A DNA stretch of 24,927 nucleotides from Sanchytrium tribonematis. Its lineage: Eukaryota; Sanchytriomycota; Sanchytriomycetes; Sanchytriales; Sanchytriaceae. Location: positions 1 through 24,927 of the forward strand of contig JADGIG010000070.1 in NCBI GenBank assembly GCA_018985235.1. The letters are read 5' to 3'. The notes under the pieces are model-generated. The model did no database searches. It worked only from the letters and a program-made list of their open reading frames with translations, and was not told the DNA's origin. Both the position numbers and the translations under genes were made by a program. Positions 8,017 through 15,020 of the stretch are shown piece by piece. Positions within the stretch are counted from its first letter, which is position 1. Every line of letters starts with the position of its first letter.

Positions 8017-8412
8017 TTACTCATCTTCATCTTTCTCGAGTAGTTCTCTAGCCTTTCTAAGAGCTTCACCTTCGTTTTTATAATGCTGTTTCCTATGGTC
8101 AACAAATTCTTCATCTTCTTCATTAGCTTCCTTATCAGATTGCTCATCGCTCTCACTCCAGTCGTCCACAACCTCATCTACCAATTCCTTCGGCTGCATT
8201 TGAGGCTTAGGTAGGTGAGGGCTACTCACAGCTTCCTCCAATTTCAGAGTAGGAATGCCTTCCTTATTTAATAATTGATCTCTTTCCACATCGTACCTGA
8301 TAAATGGTGTTTTAGGCTCTTCAATCTTTGGATTCCCCTGAAATTGCTTATTAAACTCTAAATTGTCTTCATCGAATCGCACATGAGAGTGAGCTGTCGT
8401 TGGAGATGACAT
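8017..8412 (-). CDS. GLC8: Protein phosphatase inhibitor 2 (Glc8/IPP-2)
   Basis: The 131-residue, highly charged protein carries the ordered short motifs of inhibitor-2, an intrinsically disordered regulator of protein phosphatase 1. VRFDEDN (residues 11-17) stands for the K-x-x-KWDE element. EEPKTPF (31-37) is the conserved site where GSK-3-type kinases phosphorylate the Thr (Thr35 here). An acidic stretch covers about 83-103. RKQHYKNEGEALRKARELL (107-125) matches the HYNEGxNIKxAR helix that occupies the PP1 active site. The usual RVxF-like KSQKW element is not obvious. The length is slightly below yeast Glc8 and human IPP-2. It converges on the MFS gene. Its upstream 96 nt before the PNRC-like stop contains a run of A on its coding strand. 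Confidence 0.9.
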   Translation of the reverse strand: MSSPTTAHSHVRFDEDNLEFNKQFQGNPKIEEPKTPFIRYDVERDQLLNKEGIPTLKLEEAVSSPHLPKPQMQPKELVDEVVDDWSESDEQSDKEANEEDEEFVDHRKQHYKNEGEALRKARELLEKDEDE

Positions 8413-8508
8413 GAATTATAATCTGTAACAAATGAAACTGGGATGAAATCTTGAGTTCGATTTTTTTTTTAAATGTACCAAAATGGGGAATAAATTTATT
8501 AATTATAT

Positions 8509-8709
8509 TTATAAATTTAGCATAGCTTTCAGCTCTTCGGTTTTCCCTTTTTTTGTTGGAGTAGTATCTAATCCAGAACTTTTTCGATTCACGAGTAGCT
8601 GAGGAGTCGGTAAATCCATTGGGTTTGGAGCATTTTGAAATTCTGGTGATGCGTAGTATTTTTTGCCTTTCGAAGAACTCATTGATTGAAATTTCGAGGG
8701 GACAGACAT
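8509..8709 (-). CDS. 66-residue PNRC/Edc1-like mRNA decapping activator peptide
   Basis: A very small basic protein with the arrangement of the PNRC/Edc1/Edc2 family. An aromatic motif (KKYYASPEF, residues 16-24; family YAGxxF) is followed after a short spacer by a proline-rich element NPMDLPTPQLL (29-39; family LPxP). In known members the Y-A-G motif activates Dcp2 and the LPxP segment docks on the Dcp1 EVH1 domain, promoting removal of the mRNA cap. Here Gly of YAG is replaced by Ser. A C-terminal mini-helix LKAMLNL (60-66) may be a further interaction motif. An AATAAA lies about 12 nt after the stop. The assignment rests on short motifs only, so confidence is moderate. Confidence 0.65.
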   Translation of the reverse strand: MSVPSKFQSMSSSKGKKYYASPEFQNAPNPMDLPTPQLLVNRKSSGLDTTPTKKGKTEELKAMLNL

Positions 8710-9002
8710 GACTTTTTATTTGGATTTTAAATTAAAATATTTGATTGGTCAATATCATCAAAGGTGATTGAAAGTTTTCTATTAGCGAACTGAAATTAAA
8801 GTCTGCAAAATGATCACTGAGCACCGAGCTCTTTTATCATTTTAAGATAAAAAGCGCTAGATTGCAAACTATGTTGTAGGGTTCGAATTGCGTCACATCT
8901 AAACACGTGATTGATACTGTGTGACTTCACAAGTTTTAAATGGAAACACATCCAATTTGCCACGCAAAAATACCGTGATTTGTTTAATTTGTACTAGCCA
9001 GC
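8710..9002. promoter_or_regulatory. Divergent intergenic region, PNRC-like / Kv channel
   Basis: 293 nt without a convincing ORF. It holds an imperfect hairpin (8827-8838 with 8846-8858: TTTTATC against GATAAAA, flanked by AGC/GCT). It also holds a CACGTG E-box (8904-8909) within ACACGTGAT, and GTGTGACTTCAC (8920-8931). The last element closely resembles GTGTGACTTTAC at 10129-10140 before the next plus-strand gene. I see no tRNA. Confidence 0.5.
8904..8909 (+). promoter_or_regulatory. CACGTG E-box in the Kv channel promoter
   Basis: The palindrome CACGTG lies about 94 nt upstream of the Kv ATG, in the context AAACACGTGATTGA. CACGTG is bound by bHLH factors such as Cbf1/Pho4 in fungi. It is one of three copies of ACACGTGAT found in intergenic DNA here. 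Confidence 0.45.
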
Positions 9003-9986
9003 ATGAAAAAAAAGAAAACAAATTCATTTTCTTATTGGAATGAAGTTTTAAATTATCCGTTCCATAGCAAATTAGGGTATGCCATATTCACTTTGAATAC
9101 CATTGTGATTATAATATCAATGATCAATGTTCTTTTATCTACCATGTGGAGTTATATTGATTCTGAGGCTGCCAGGGATAAATTTGTTATTATAGATCTA
9201 TTAACAAATGTTTATTTCATTTTTGAGTGGATCATCAGAGTCTACACTTCCAAAAACAAAACTAAGCTATTAAAATCTAAGATAGTATGGCTTGAGGGTC
9301 TTTCTAATTTGGTAATAATAGCAGACATAGAATTTTTAATTTCAAGTAGAAATGATTGGATTATAACTGGATGGGTGCCGCTGCTTTGTACTATTAGATG
9401 TTTTAGACTCTGCAGATTATATTGGCATTCATTTCAACTTCAGCTAGCCTGGAAAGCTGTCCGTCAAGCGAGAGATGGTCTGATTATGATGATTGTTTTG
9501 TCTTGTATATCTCTATTATTTTTAGCAAATATACTCTATTTTGCGGAAGAACTCTCCTGCGAAACTAGAAACAATGTGAGGTACTACATTTCTGGTCCAG
9601 AAGTAGGGAAACCATGTGCATTTCAAAGTCTGTTTGATGCCTATTGGTTTACGGTCTGTTCAATCACAACAACTGGCTATGGCGATATTGTCCCAAAAAC
9701 AGCACAGGGAAAGACTATTGCTGCTTTTGTTATGCTACTTGCTGTTGTAATGTTTACCTTTCCGATCACAATAATTAGTGCTCATCTAACAGAAATATAT
9801 ATGAGAGAAAAACAGAGGAGACGGTTCAAAAAAAATAACGTCATAGATCCCTCTCTCAGCACGAAAAATGTCTGCAAAACATTGATATCAAAATGTGAGA
9901 ATGATATAGAATTGATTACAAAACAACTTGTTCAATTGCAAAGTATTTTGTCGCAAGTATCAAAAAATACTGACCTTTCTGACTAA
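9003..9986 (+). CDS. Voltage-gated potassium channel (Kv-type, six-TM)
   Basis: The 327-residue protein has a complete Kv-type layout. S1 lies near 26-46. S2 ends with EWIIRVY (Glu75 and Arg79, the gating charge partners). S3 contains Asp108. S4, RCFRLCRLYWH, has basic residues at every third position (Arg132, 135, 138). S5 is near 158-181. The pore loop has selectivity filter TTTGYGD (222-228). S6 is near 236-262 with FPIT, where animal Kv channels have PVP. The cytoplasmic tail is short and partly coiled, with no tetramerisation T1 domain at the N-terminus. The product is a plasma- or organelle-membrane K+ channel. Two Cys in the S5-pore turret (186, 205) could form a disulfide. The stop is TAATAAA. 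Such channels are uncommon in fungi but present in early-diverging lineages. Confidence 0.93.
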   Translation: MKKKKTNSFSYWNEVLNYPFHSKLGYAIFTLNTIVIIISMINVLLSTMWSYIDSEAARDKFVIIDLLTNVYFIFEWIIRVYTSKNKTKLLKSKIVWLEGLSNLVIIADIEFLISSRNDWIITGWVPLLCTIRCFRLCRLYWHSFQLQLAWKAVRQARDGLIMMIVLSCISLLFLANILYFAEELSCETRNNVRYYISGPEVGKPCAFQSLFDAYWFTVCSITTTGYGDIVPKTAQGKTIAAFVMLLAVVMFTFPITIISAHLTEIYMREKQRRRFKKNNVIDPSLSTKNVCKTLISKCENDIELITKQLVQLQSILSQVSKNTDLSD

Positions 9987-10126
9987 TAAACACAATTTGT
10001 TTAACTTTTATTTGACTCAAATTATTAACTTTTACCTGAAATAATTTACGCAGAAGAAATAACACGTATTTGATAATTAGTCTGGCCATGCTTTGAATTA
10101 AAAGTGAAACATCAAAATCAAAGATC

Positions 10127-10132
10127 ACGTGT
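10127..10132 (-). promoter_or_regulatory. CACGTG E-box upstream of the modular sequon-rich gene
   Basis: On the minus strand the context reads ACACGTGAT, identical to the copies at 8902-8910 and 21097-21105. The site is 12 nt before the annotated ATG, overlapping GTGTGACTTTAC. Its closeness to the ATG suggests a very short 5' UTR or a start further downstream. Confidence 0.4.
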
Positions 10133-10143
10133 GACTTTACCCT

Positions 10144-12705
10144 ATGGTTGCCCCTTTCGCACAGATCAATTTTAATAGATTTGCGATCTATTGCAATTAC
10201 TCCTTGATGACAAATTGGTCTGCGTTACAATTACACTGCCAGACTTTGATCAAAGACTTTTCTGAAAGTGGGTATGAAAAGCACCTTTTGGGTGGTAACA
10301 TCACTGCTTCTAATCTCACTGTCTCTCAACAGGATGGATGTCTTAAAGCAAAAGATGCCAAACAGTCTGACTTTTGGACTTCTTTTGATACATGTCAAAG
10401 TCACCGATATTTGTGGGTTCATTTAGACGTCGACGTTGATGCTTCATTCAAAGTTAAGACAAAGGACTGTCAGGACGTTGAACAAACTCATGAAGTGAGC
10501 TGTTCGAATGGCACATGGTCCACTCCAAGTGGTACATATTACGATGGTTTTCTTATAAAAGTCACCGGGATCAAGAAATTTCATTTAGAAGAATCCAGTG
10601 TGGATGAATGGAAATTGAAGAAATTATCTTTTGTTGACTGCCCAATGCCAGGAGATTCTGACTATAAGCATCCAGAAAACTACACAATTGGTGTTCAAAA
10701 TGGTACAGGTAATGTGAACTGGACTATGGCTAAGAACCACACTGCCAATGGAACTATCAATTGGGATATGGCTAAACATCACAATGGCACCGCACAAGTC
10801 AATTGGGACATGGCAAAACACCATAATGCTACTGCAAATCTAAAATGGGAAATGGCTAAAAATTGGACTGGAGATGGAAAAGTTGACTGGAAGTTGGCTT
10901 CTACCCATAATGGAACCGCAATTTACAATGAAGGTCTAAAGACGAAGGATCCTGTAACTTACCCTCCTCAAAATGCGCCTGCTTCTAATGGTTGGGTATC
11001 ACCGCCTTCATCACCAGAACCAGTGAAAGCTGCAGTACCTACTCCTATCGTTGACCCAAAGCCATGGACAAGAGAAAACATTTACGGAAACTGTTTTGCT
11101 TTGCCTATTCACGATTTTAATAAGTCATTATCGGATGTGGAGTTTTCAAACTACTCAGCCCGTGTTTTAGGCTCTAAAGGGGAGATTAAATACGCTACTG
11201 GAACAAATGAATTACCATTTGACTTACAATGGTACGACATGTTGTTAATCGAATTCACTGCGACCGCTGGAACTGCCTTTACAGTTGAGTTAGAGCAAAA
11301 TAATAAGTGGCATAAGTCTCCTTATTCTAGAATTGTCATTCCTGACAATAGACATAGAAGCGTGTTATTAGATTTAAGCGAATTTAAATGGGAAAACAAA
11401 TGGACCACCGGCATCAAGTTTAGCTCTTTTACTGGAGAATTGAAAATCGACTTCACCAAAATTAGTTTTTTGAATTGCAACCATGTTGACAAGGTTGAAA
11501 CACCTGCTTTACCTGTTTGCACGGCACAAAAGATTGTTTTGAATGACTTCTTTACCGGAGAGAAAAACAGAAATAGAAGAGGATTGAGAATGGGTTGCGA
11601 TGGAACTGCTGAGTACATCACTTTGAATAATGGCTCATTAGAATTGAAACCATATCAAAATTCAACCAACCAAACGTATTGGTACACAAACATTGGTACT
11701 CCTTGCTTTAATCAATCTTTAAGTGAATTTAAAAGACCTAGTTTAGAAATTGAGGTGAAAGCACCTGCTGGTTCGTTGTATGATATTCAATTGGAATTCG
11801 CTGACAAATGCTGGTCAGAGAAAGGAGATTATAGCAGACAGAACTACACTGTTAAGCAAGTCCCTAGTGCTGCGTATGCTCAACATGTCAATGACTCAGT
11901 TCAAGCATTGAGAATCCCTCTAGAAAGCTCTGAATTCTTAAACTTGTTTAGTCTTTATCTCATGAATATCCACTCCACTGGCTCGTTAGTGTTAAATCAC
12001 ATTCATATCGTTGATGTTGCTTGTAGATATGAAGTAATTGCACCTACTCCTACTCCCACCACAACAACTAAAAACATTGCAGCACCTGCGCCACTTCCTG
12101 CAACCAACTACACTATCCCAGCTCCACTTCCATCCAATGGCTCTGTAGAAAACTACACTGTTCCTCCAAGCCCTCCATCAGAACATAAGGTTAAGAAATA
12201 TTATGCTTTGAACAACTTTACTTCCAATGATCCTCAAAAGAACATCAGAGGATTTAAAATGGGATGCGACGGTACTGCAAATTACTCTCAAGTCGCAAAT
12301 GGTACATTTGAGTTAAATTCTTACGATCCTAAAGATAACACTACCGCTAATACTTATTGGTACACAAATGTTGGTGCTCCTTGTTTTGCTCAAAACTTTA
12401 CTGATTATAAGAAACCTGCTATTGAAATTCAAGCTTTTGCTGTAGCAAATACTACGTTTGAGATACAATTGCAATTTGCAGATTCATGCAATCACACTGA
12501 AAGAGATCATTACAAAGTTAAGCAATTCCACTCAAAAGATCTGGCTCAATGGACTTCGGACTGCGACAAATATGTCCACATCCCTGTTGATCATGATGAT
12601 TTCCACAATTTATTTAGCATTTATTTGTTGAATATCGATTCTAAAAACTCTATCAAGTTGGATCATATTCATGTTGTTGATCTTGACGACGATGCTACTC
12701 AATAA
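10144..12705 (+). CDS. Large modular glycoprotein-like protein with four related beta-sandwich-type modules and W-x-MAK repeats
   Basis: This 853-residue protein is not recognised. Four modules of about 115-170 residues can be aligned by eye. They lie at about residues 32-166, 317-446, 459-627 and 687-846. Each opens with a (L/I)x(D/N)F-type strand and closes with a strand such as KLSFVDC, KISFLNC, HIHIVDVAC or HIHVVDLDD. Modules 3 and 4 are most alike and share MGCDGTA, YWYTN, PCF and FAD elements. The pattern suggests a carbohydrate-binding-like jelly roll, but that is inference. Between modules 1 and 2 are five units of 12-16 residues with NGT and W-x-MAK. A Pro/Thr/Ala-rich linker precedes module 4. 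About thirty N-x-S/T sequons and many Cys imply secretion or surface exposure. No proper signal peptide is visible from this ATG, so the 5' end may be wrong or need a missed intron. Codon choice looks different (more C-ending), fitting high expression. The stop is CAATAAA. Confidence 0.75.
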   Translation: MVAPFAQINFNRFAIYCNYSLMTNWSALQLHCQTLIKDFSESGYEKHLLGGNITASNLTVSQQDGCLKAKDAKQSDFWTSFDTCQSHRYLWVHLDVDVDASFKVKTKDCQDVEQTHEVSCSNGTWSTPSGTYYDGFLIKVTGIKKFHLEESSVDEWKLKKLSFVDCPMPGDSDYKHPENYTIGVQNGTGNVNWTMAKNHTANGTINWDMAKHHNGTAQVNWDMAKHHNATANLKWEMAKNWTGDGKVDWKLASTHNGTAIYNEGLKTKDPVTYPPQNAPASNGWVSPPSSPEPVKAAVPTPIVDPKPWTRENIYGNCFALPIHDFNKSLSDVEFSNYSARVLGSKGEIKYATGTNELPFDLQWYDMLLIEFTATAGTAFTVELEQNNKWHKSPYSRIVIPDNRHRSVLLDLSEFKWENKWTTGIKFSSFTGELKIDFTKISFLNCNHVDKVETPALPVCTAQKIVLNDFFTGEKNRNRRGLRMGCDGTAEYITLNNGSLELKPYQNSTNQTYWYTNIGTPCFNQSLSEFKRPSLEIEVKAPAGSLYDIQLEFADKCWSEKGDYSRQNYTVKQVPSAAYAQHVNDSVQALRIPLESSEFLNLFSLYLMNIHSTGSLVLNHIHIVDVACRYEVIAPTPTPTTTTKNIAAPAPLPATNYTIPAPLPSNGSVENYTVPPSPPSEHKVKKYYALNNFTSNDPQKNIRGFKMGCDGTANYSQVANGTFELNSYDPKDNTTANTYWYTNVGAPCFAQNFTDYKKPAIEIQAFAVANTTFEIQLQFADSCNHTERDHYKVKQFHSKDLAQWTSDCDKYVHIPVDHDDFHNLFSIYLLNIDSKNSIKLDHIHVVDLDDDATQ
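10699..10917 (+). repeat. In-gene tandem repeat encoding sequon-bearing W-x-MAK units
   Basis: Five consecutive units of 12-16 residues (typically 14), such as NGTAQVNWDMAKHH, then a partial sixth (NGTAIYNEG). Each full unit has a Trp and an M-A-K or similar turn, and most carry an N-x-T sequon. At the DNA level the units have diverged at third positions, so the repeat is old or selected at protein level. Confidence 0.85.
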
Positions 12706-12738
12706 AGAATATTATAGTTTGAAATAATTTATTTTGCT

Positions 12739-12918
12739 TCACTGAAATGCTAGGAGACCATGTCTTTGTTTGAACCCAACTCGATACTTACTGAATTTAT
12801 CATCCGGAGAGAATTTGGCTGGATGAGCAGAGTTGTTTTGAGTATCGCTGCTCTTTTCTTTTAAAGTGTAAACTCTTTCGTTTTTGTCATTCAAAGTGTA
12901 GTGAAGTAGAAGGGACAT
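12739..12918 (-). CDS. NOP10: NOP10, H/ACA snoRNP subunit
   Basis: The 59-residue protein matches Nop10, a core component with dyskerin/Cbf5, Nhp2 and Gar1 of the H/ACA RNPs that pseudouridylate rRNA. The conserved features are all present: the N-terminal YTLNDKNERVYTLK hairpin, then SAHPAKFSPDDKFSKYRVGFKQRHGLL, matching the family's SAHPARFSPDDKYSRxRxxxKKRF. The length is typical (58-64 residues). The frame is open a little further upstream to a TTG, but the ATG at 12916-12918 is the expected start. A poly(A) hexamer begins 7 nt after the TGA stop. The gene is head to head with BFR2/AATF, another ribosome-biogenesis gene, with 34 nt between the two ATGs. Confidence 0.95.
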   Translation of the reverse strand: MSLLLHYTLNDKNERVYTLKEKSSDTQNNSAHPAKFSPDDKFSKYRVGFKQRHGLLAFQ

Positions 12919-12952
12919 TGTTCGTTTTGCAAGGGTCAAAGTCTAAAAGGGG
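12919..12952. promoter_or_regulatory. 34-bp bidirectional promoter shared by NOP10 and BFR2
   Basis: Only 34 nt separate the two divergent ATGs. Any core promoter for each gene must lie in this space or inside the other gene's coding sequence. The interval contains TTTTGCAAGGGTC and AAAAGGGG. Both products work in the nucleolus, so a shared regulator of ribosome biogenesis is plausible. Confidence 0.55.
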
Positions 12953-13792
12953 ATGAATAACAGATTGGAACTATCATCTACTAACGATATTGGTTCCGAT
13001 AACTACAATTCTTCTGTATCCGAAGAGGATCATCAGTCAAACGAATCTGGCGTATCAGAGACTGACAATAAACTTGATAATAGCGAAGAAACTGACAAAA
13101 TAGACCAAAATGAAATTCGAGAGGCAGTAATTGCCCAGAAGCAGCTCTATAGTAGTCTGTTAGAACAAAGAATTAGATTGCAAAAGAAAATACAGTATCT
13201 TAATGATGATGAGGCAGTCAAATTAATTCCTAAAATCGAAGTGGAAAATAGATTACAGAATTATATTGAGAGTGCTGGATTAAGCACCTCTTCATCTTTG
13301 GACAAGTTGGACGCCTTGTATGATACTTTACTAAATGAGAGTCAACAAGAAACTAAATTAAAGGGAATGCAGCCTATTTCTGAGCAATTACAGCAAATTT
13401 TGCTGAAGGACGAATCTAGGTTATTGAAAAAAACTCAATTGAATCGTCTAACTAAGGTGGAAGACGAATCTGTTTTTGACGAGAGCGATTTTTACGCCAT
13501 GATGTTGAAAGAATACCTCGAGCAAAAATCAAATTCTCCTGAGAATCAAGCAAAGATTAAAAAATTTAAGCAGTCCATCAAAGTGCACACAAGAGAAGTT
13601 GATCGAAAAGGTACCAAGGCAAGAAAACTTAATACAGAAAAGATACATGAAAAGATTAGGGGACTAGTGCCTACTGTAAAGCATTACAAGGGTCTCTGGG
13701 AATTTGAAAATATTGATATGTTAGTCAATGGATTATTTGGTCAATCGGGCATTGCGAATGACGAAGATGTTGGAGAATTCAATGTGTTTTAA
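12953..13792 (+). CDS. BFR2: BFR2/AATF (Traube) ribosome-biogenesis protein
   Basis: The 279-residue protein resembles AATF/Bfr2, an SSU processome component needed for early 18S rRNA processing. The acidic N-terminus (about 1-55) is followed by a helical segment EAVIAQKQLYSSLLEQRIRLQKK (about 59-81), corresponding to the AATF leucine-zipper domain. Later come FDESDFYAMMLKEYLEQKS (about 174-192), where the family has FDDDDFYxxLLRExIE. Then VDRKGTKARKLN and EKIRGLVP lie in the C-terminal TRAUB domain, and a DMLVNGLFGQ tail corresponds to the family's LFxSLFG. It is shorter than yeast Bfr2 (534 residues), having lost much acidic filler. It is divergent from NOP10 across 34 nt and converges on a 7TM-RGS gene with 5 nt between stops. 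The stop is TAATAAA. Confidence 0.88.
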   Translation: MNNRLELSSTNDIGSDNYNSSVSEEDHQSNESGVSETDNKLDNSEETDKIDQNEIREAVIAQKQLYSSLLEQRIRLQKKIQYLNDDEAVKLIPKIEVENRLQNYIESAGLSTSSSLDKLDALYDTLLNESQQETKLKGMQPISEQLQQILLKDESRLLKKTQLNRLTKVEDESVFDESDFYAMMLKEYLEQKSNSPENQAKIKKFKQSIKVHTREVDRKGTKARKLNTEKIHEKIRGLVPTVKHYKGLWEFENIDMLVNGLFGQSGIANDEDVGEFNVF

Positions 13793-13802
13793 TAAATTTA
13801 TT
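13791..13802. terminator. Palindromic poly(A) signal shared by BFR2 and 7TM-RGS gene A
   Basis: AATAAATTTATT is a perfect 12-bp palindrome, so it reads AATAAA on both strands. It overlaps the stop codons of both convergent genes (TAA at 13790-13792 on plus; TAA at 13798-13800 on minus). One short element can thus provide both stops and both poly(A) signals. Confidence 0.7.
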
Positions 13803-14832
13803 TTACATATGGTAGAATATTGTCATTTACAAGTGTTACAATTTGCTCTGCAACTAAATACAATTTTGAAGGGTTTTCCAGCACCTCGAGCCTAAGGCTT
13901 TCGCAAATATTCAACTGATAGATTGAGCCCACATTTATAAAATCCATATAAATTATATCCAATAGCTTCTTTTCTCCACAGCGTTCAAAATCCTCATACA
14001 CTCTAAGAAATTTAACATTTTCCTCGCAAAAAAATTGCCTAGCAGTTTCTTCCAGATAATCGATATTATAGAATGTTCCCATTACTTGAATATTTCGAGT
14101 TTGCAATTTGTAATTAAGAAAGTAGAGAATGGGATAGTAAGCACCCCAAAATATAAAGTTTATACCTTGAAATGTGTTATCTAGTGAGTAATTCACCTCA
14201 AAATGGATCCTAGATAAAACCAAGACAATAGCAATTATAATTGTACAAACAAATTTTCCCAAAAGTTCATTCCTCATACCGATTCTGTCCTTAACATTAT
14301 AATGTATGATGCCGATGACGAATGTCACCTCGAGTATCATTAAAGCTATAGTAACTCCATAGCTAATTACAAATGGGTGTTCTTCACACCTAAAATCAAA
14401 ATCCGGTTCCTCCAAAGCTATAAAATTGTAAATCAAAGGTATACCCTCACTCAAAATTAAGGCCACTGCTGCAAATAATATACACCGACTTTTTCGAATC
14501 TTGTTCTTTTCATCCCACAGAAATCGAGTTAAATATTTGATACTACTTTTTTCTTCCACTAAGTAGTTGAAAATAAATGTTGTTCTAATAATATATACAA
14601 CTAGTGCGATGGTGGATACAAATTGAATAGAAATACAAGGGGAATGGGTCCAGGATAGTATGAGGGAGATATATGAGGAGAAAAGCCCTAACAATAAGAG
14701 TTTTGGTCTCCTTTTTGATATAATCAATTTCTTGTAATTCACTAATAGAAAGATCAATCCAAGTACAAAAAACACTGTTAATGATATGATCATTGCTACG
14801 GAATCTAATATACTTTTATTTTTATGTGACAT
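13798..14832 (-). CDS. 7TM-RGS protein A (seven-helix receptor-like with C-terminal RGS domain)
   Basis: The 344-residue protein has seven hydrophobic segments over about residues 12-240, then a C-terminal RGS domain from about 258 to the end. The RGS part shows ARQFFCEENVKFLRVYEDFE (helix 4-type E-E-N-x-x-F), a central DIIYMDFIN, then YQLNICESLRLEVLENP and AEQIVTLVNDNILPYV. This follows the order of canonical RGS helices. It is short (about 87 residues against 120) and lacks some helix 1-3 sequence. RGS domains speed GTP hydrolysis by G-alpha, and 7TM-RGS hybrids are known in plants (AtRGS1), amoebae and some fungi. The loop VKDRIGMRNE (180-189) is almost identical in the neighbouring paralogue and may be a family signature. 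The ligand is unknown. Confidence 0.85.
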   Translation of the reverse strand: MSHKNKSILDSVAMIISLTVFFVLGLIFLLVNYKKLIISKRRPKLLLLGLFSSYISLILSWTHSPCISIQFVSTIALVVYIIRTTFIFNYLVEEKSSIKYLTRFLWDEKNKIRKSRCILFAAVALILSEGIPLIYNFIALEEPDFDFRCEEHPFVISYGVTIALMILEVTFVIGIIHYNVKDRIGMRNELLGKFVCTIIIAIVLVLSRIHFEVNYSLDNTFQGINFIFWGAYYPILYFLNYKLQTRNIQVMGTFYNIDYLEETARQFFCEENVKFLRVYEDFERCGEKKLLDIIYMDFINVGSIYQLNICESLRLEVLENPSKLYLVAEQIVTLVNDNILPYVK

Positions 14833-15020
14833 TATAGCTTTTCGGGCCTACCAAGAGGACGTTCAACCAGATAGATATTATGGACCACATGGTCAAGCAA
14901 TGTCTTATCAAAAGGCCGAAATCAAATTCATGCAAATATTTTTATGATTATTTGAAATCTTAAGAATATCTCAGTGAGAATGCCAGAAATTTTTTATGTT
15001 GAACGTCAATTTTAGATAGA
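14833..15020. promoter_or_regulatory. Intergenic region between the two 7TM-RGS genes, with a 10-bp inverted repeat
   Basis: 188 nt holding the 3' end of gene B and the promoter of gene A (both minus strand). GACGTTCAAC (14858-14867) and GTTGAACGTC (14998-15007) are exact reverse complements. A small hairpin GACCA-CA-TGGTC lies inside (14883-14894). A structured RNA closed by the repeat is possible but no known family fits. Confidence 0.45.

Noticed and set aside
8880-8889. tRNA B-box-like GGTTCGAATT
   Set aside because: The flanks cannot form a T stem, and no anticodon arm, D arm or acceptor stem could be fitted on either strand.
14909-14922. U2 snRNA-like string (TTTCGGCCTTTTG on the minus strand)
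   Set aside because: The branch-site recognition sequence GTAGTA and the rest of the conserved U2 5' half are absent.
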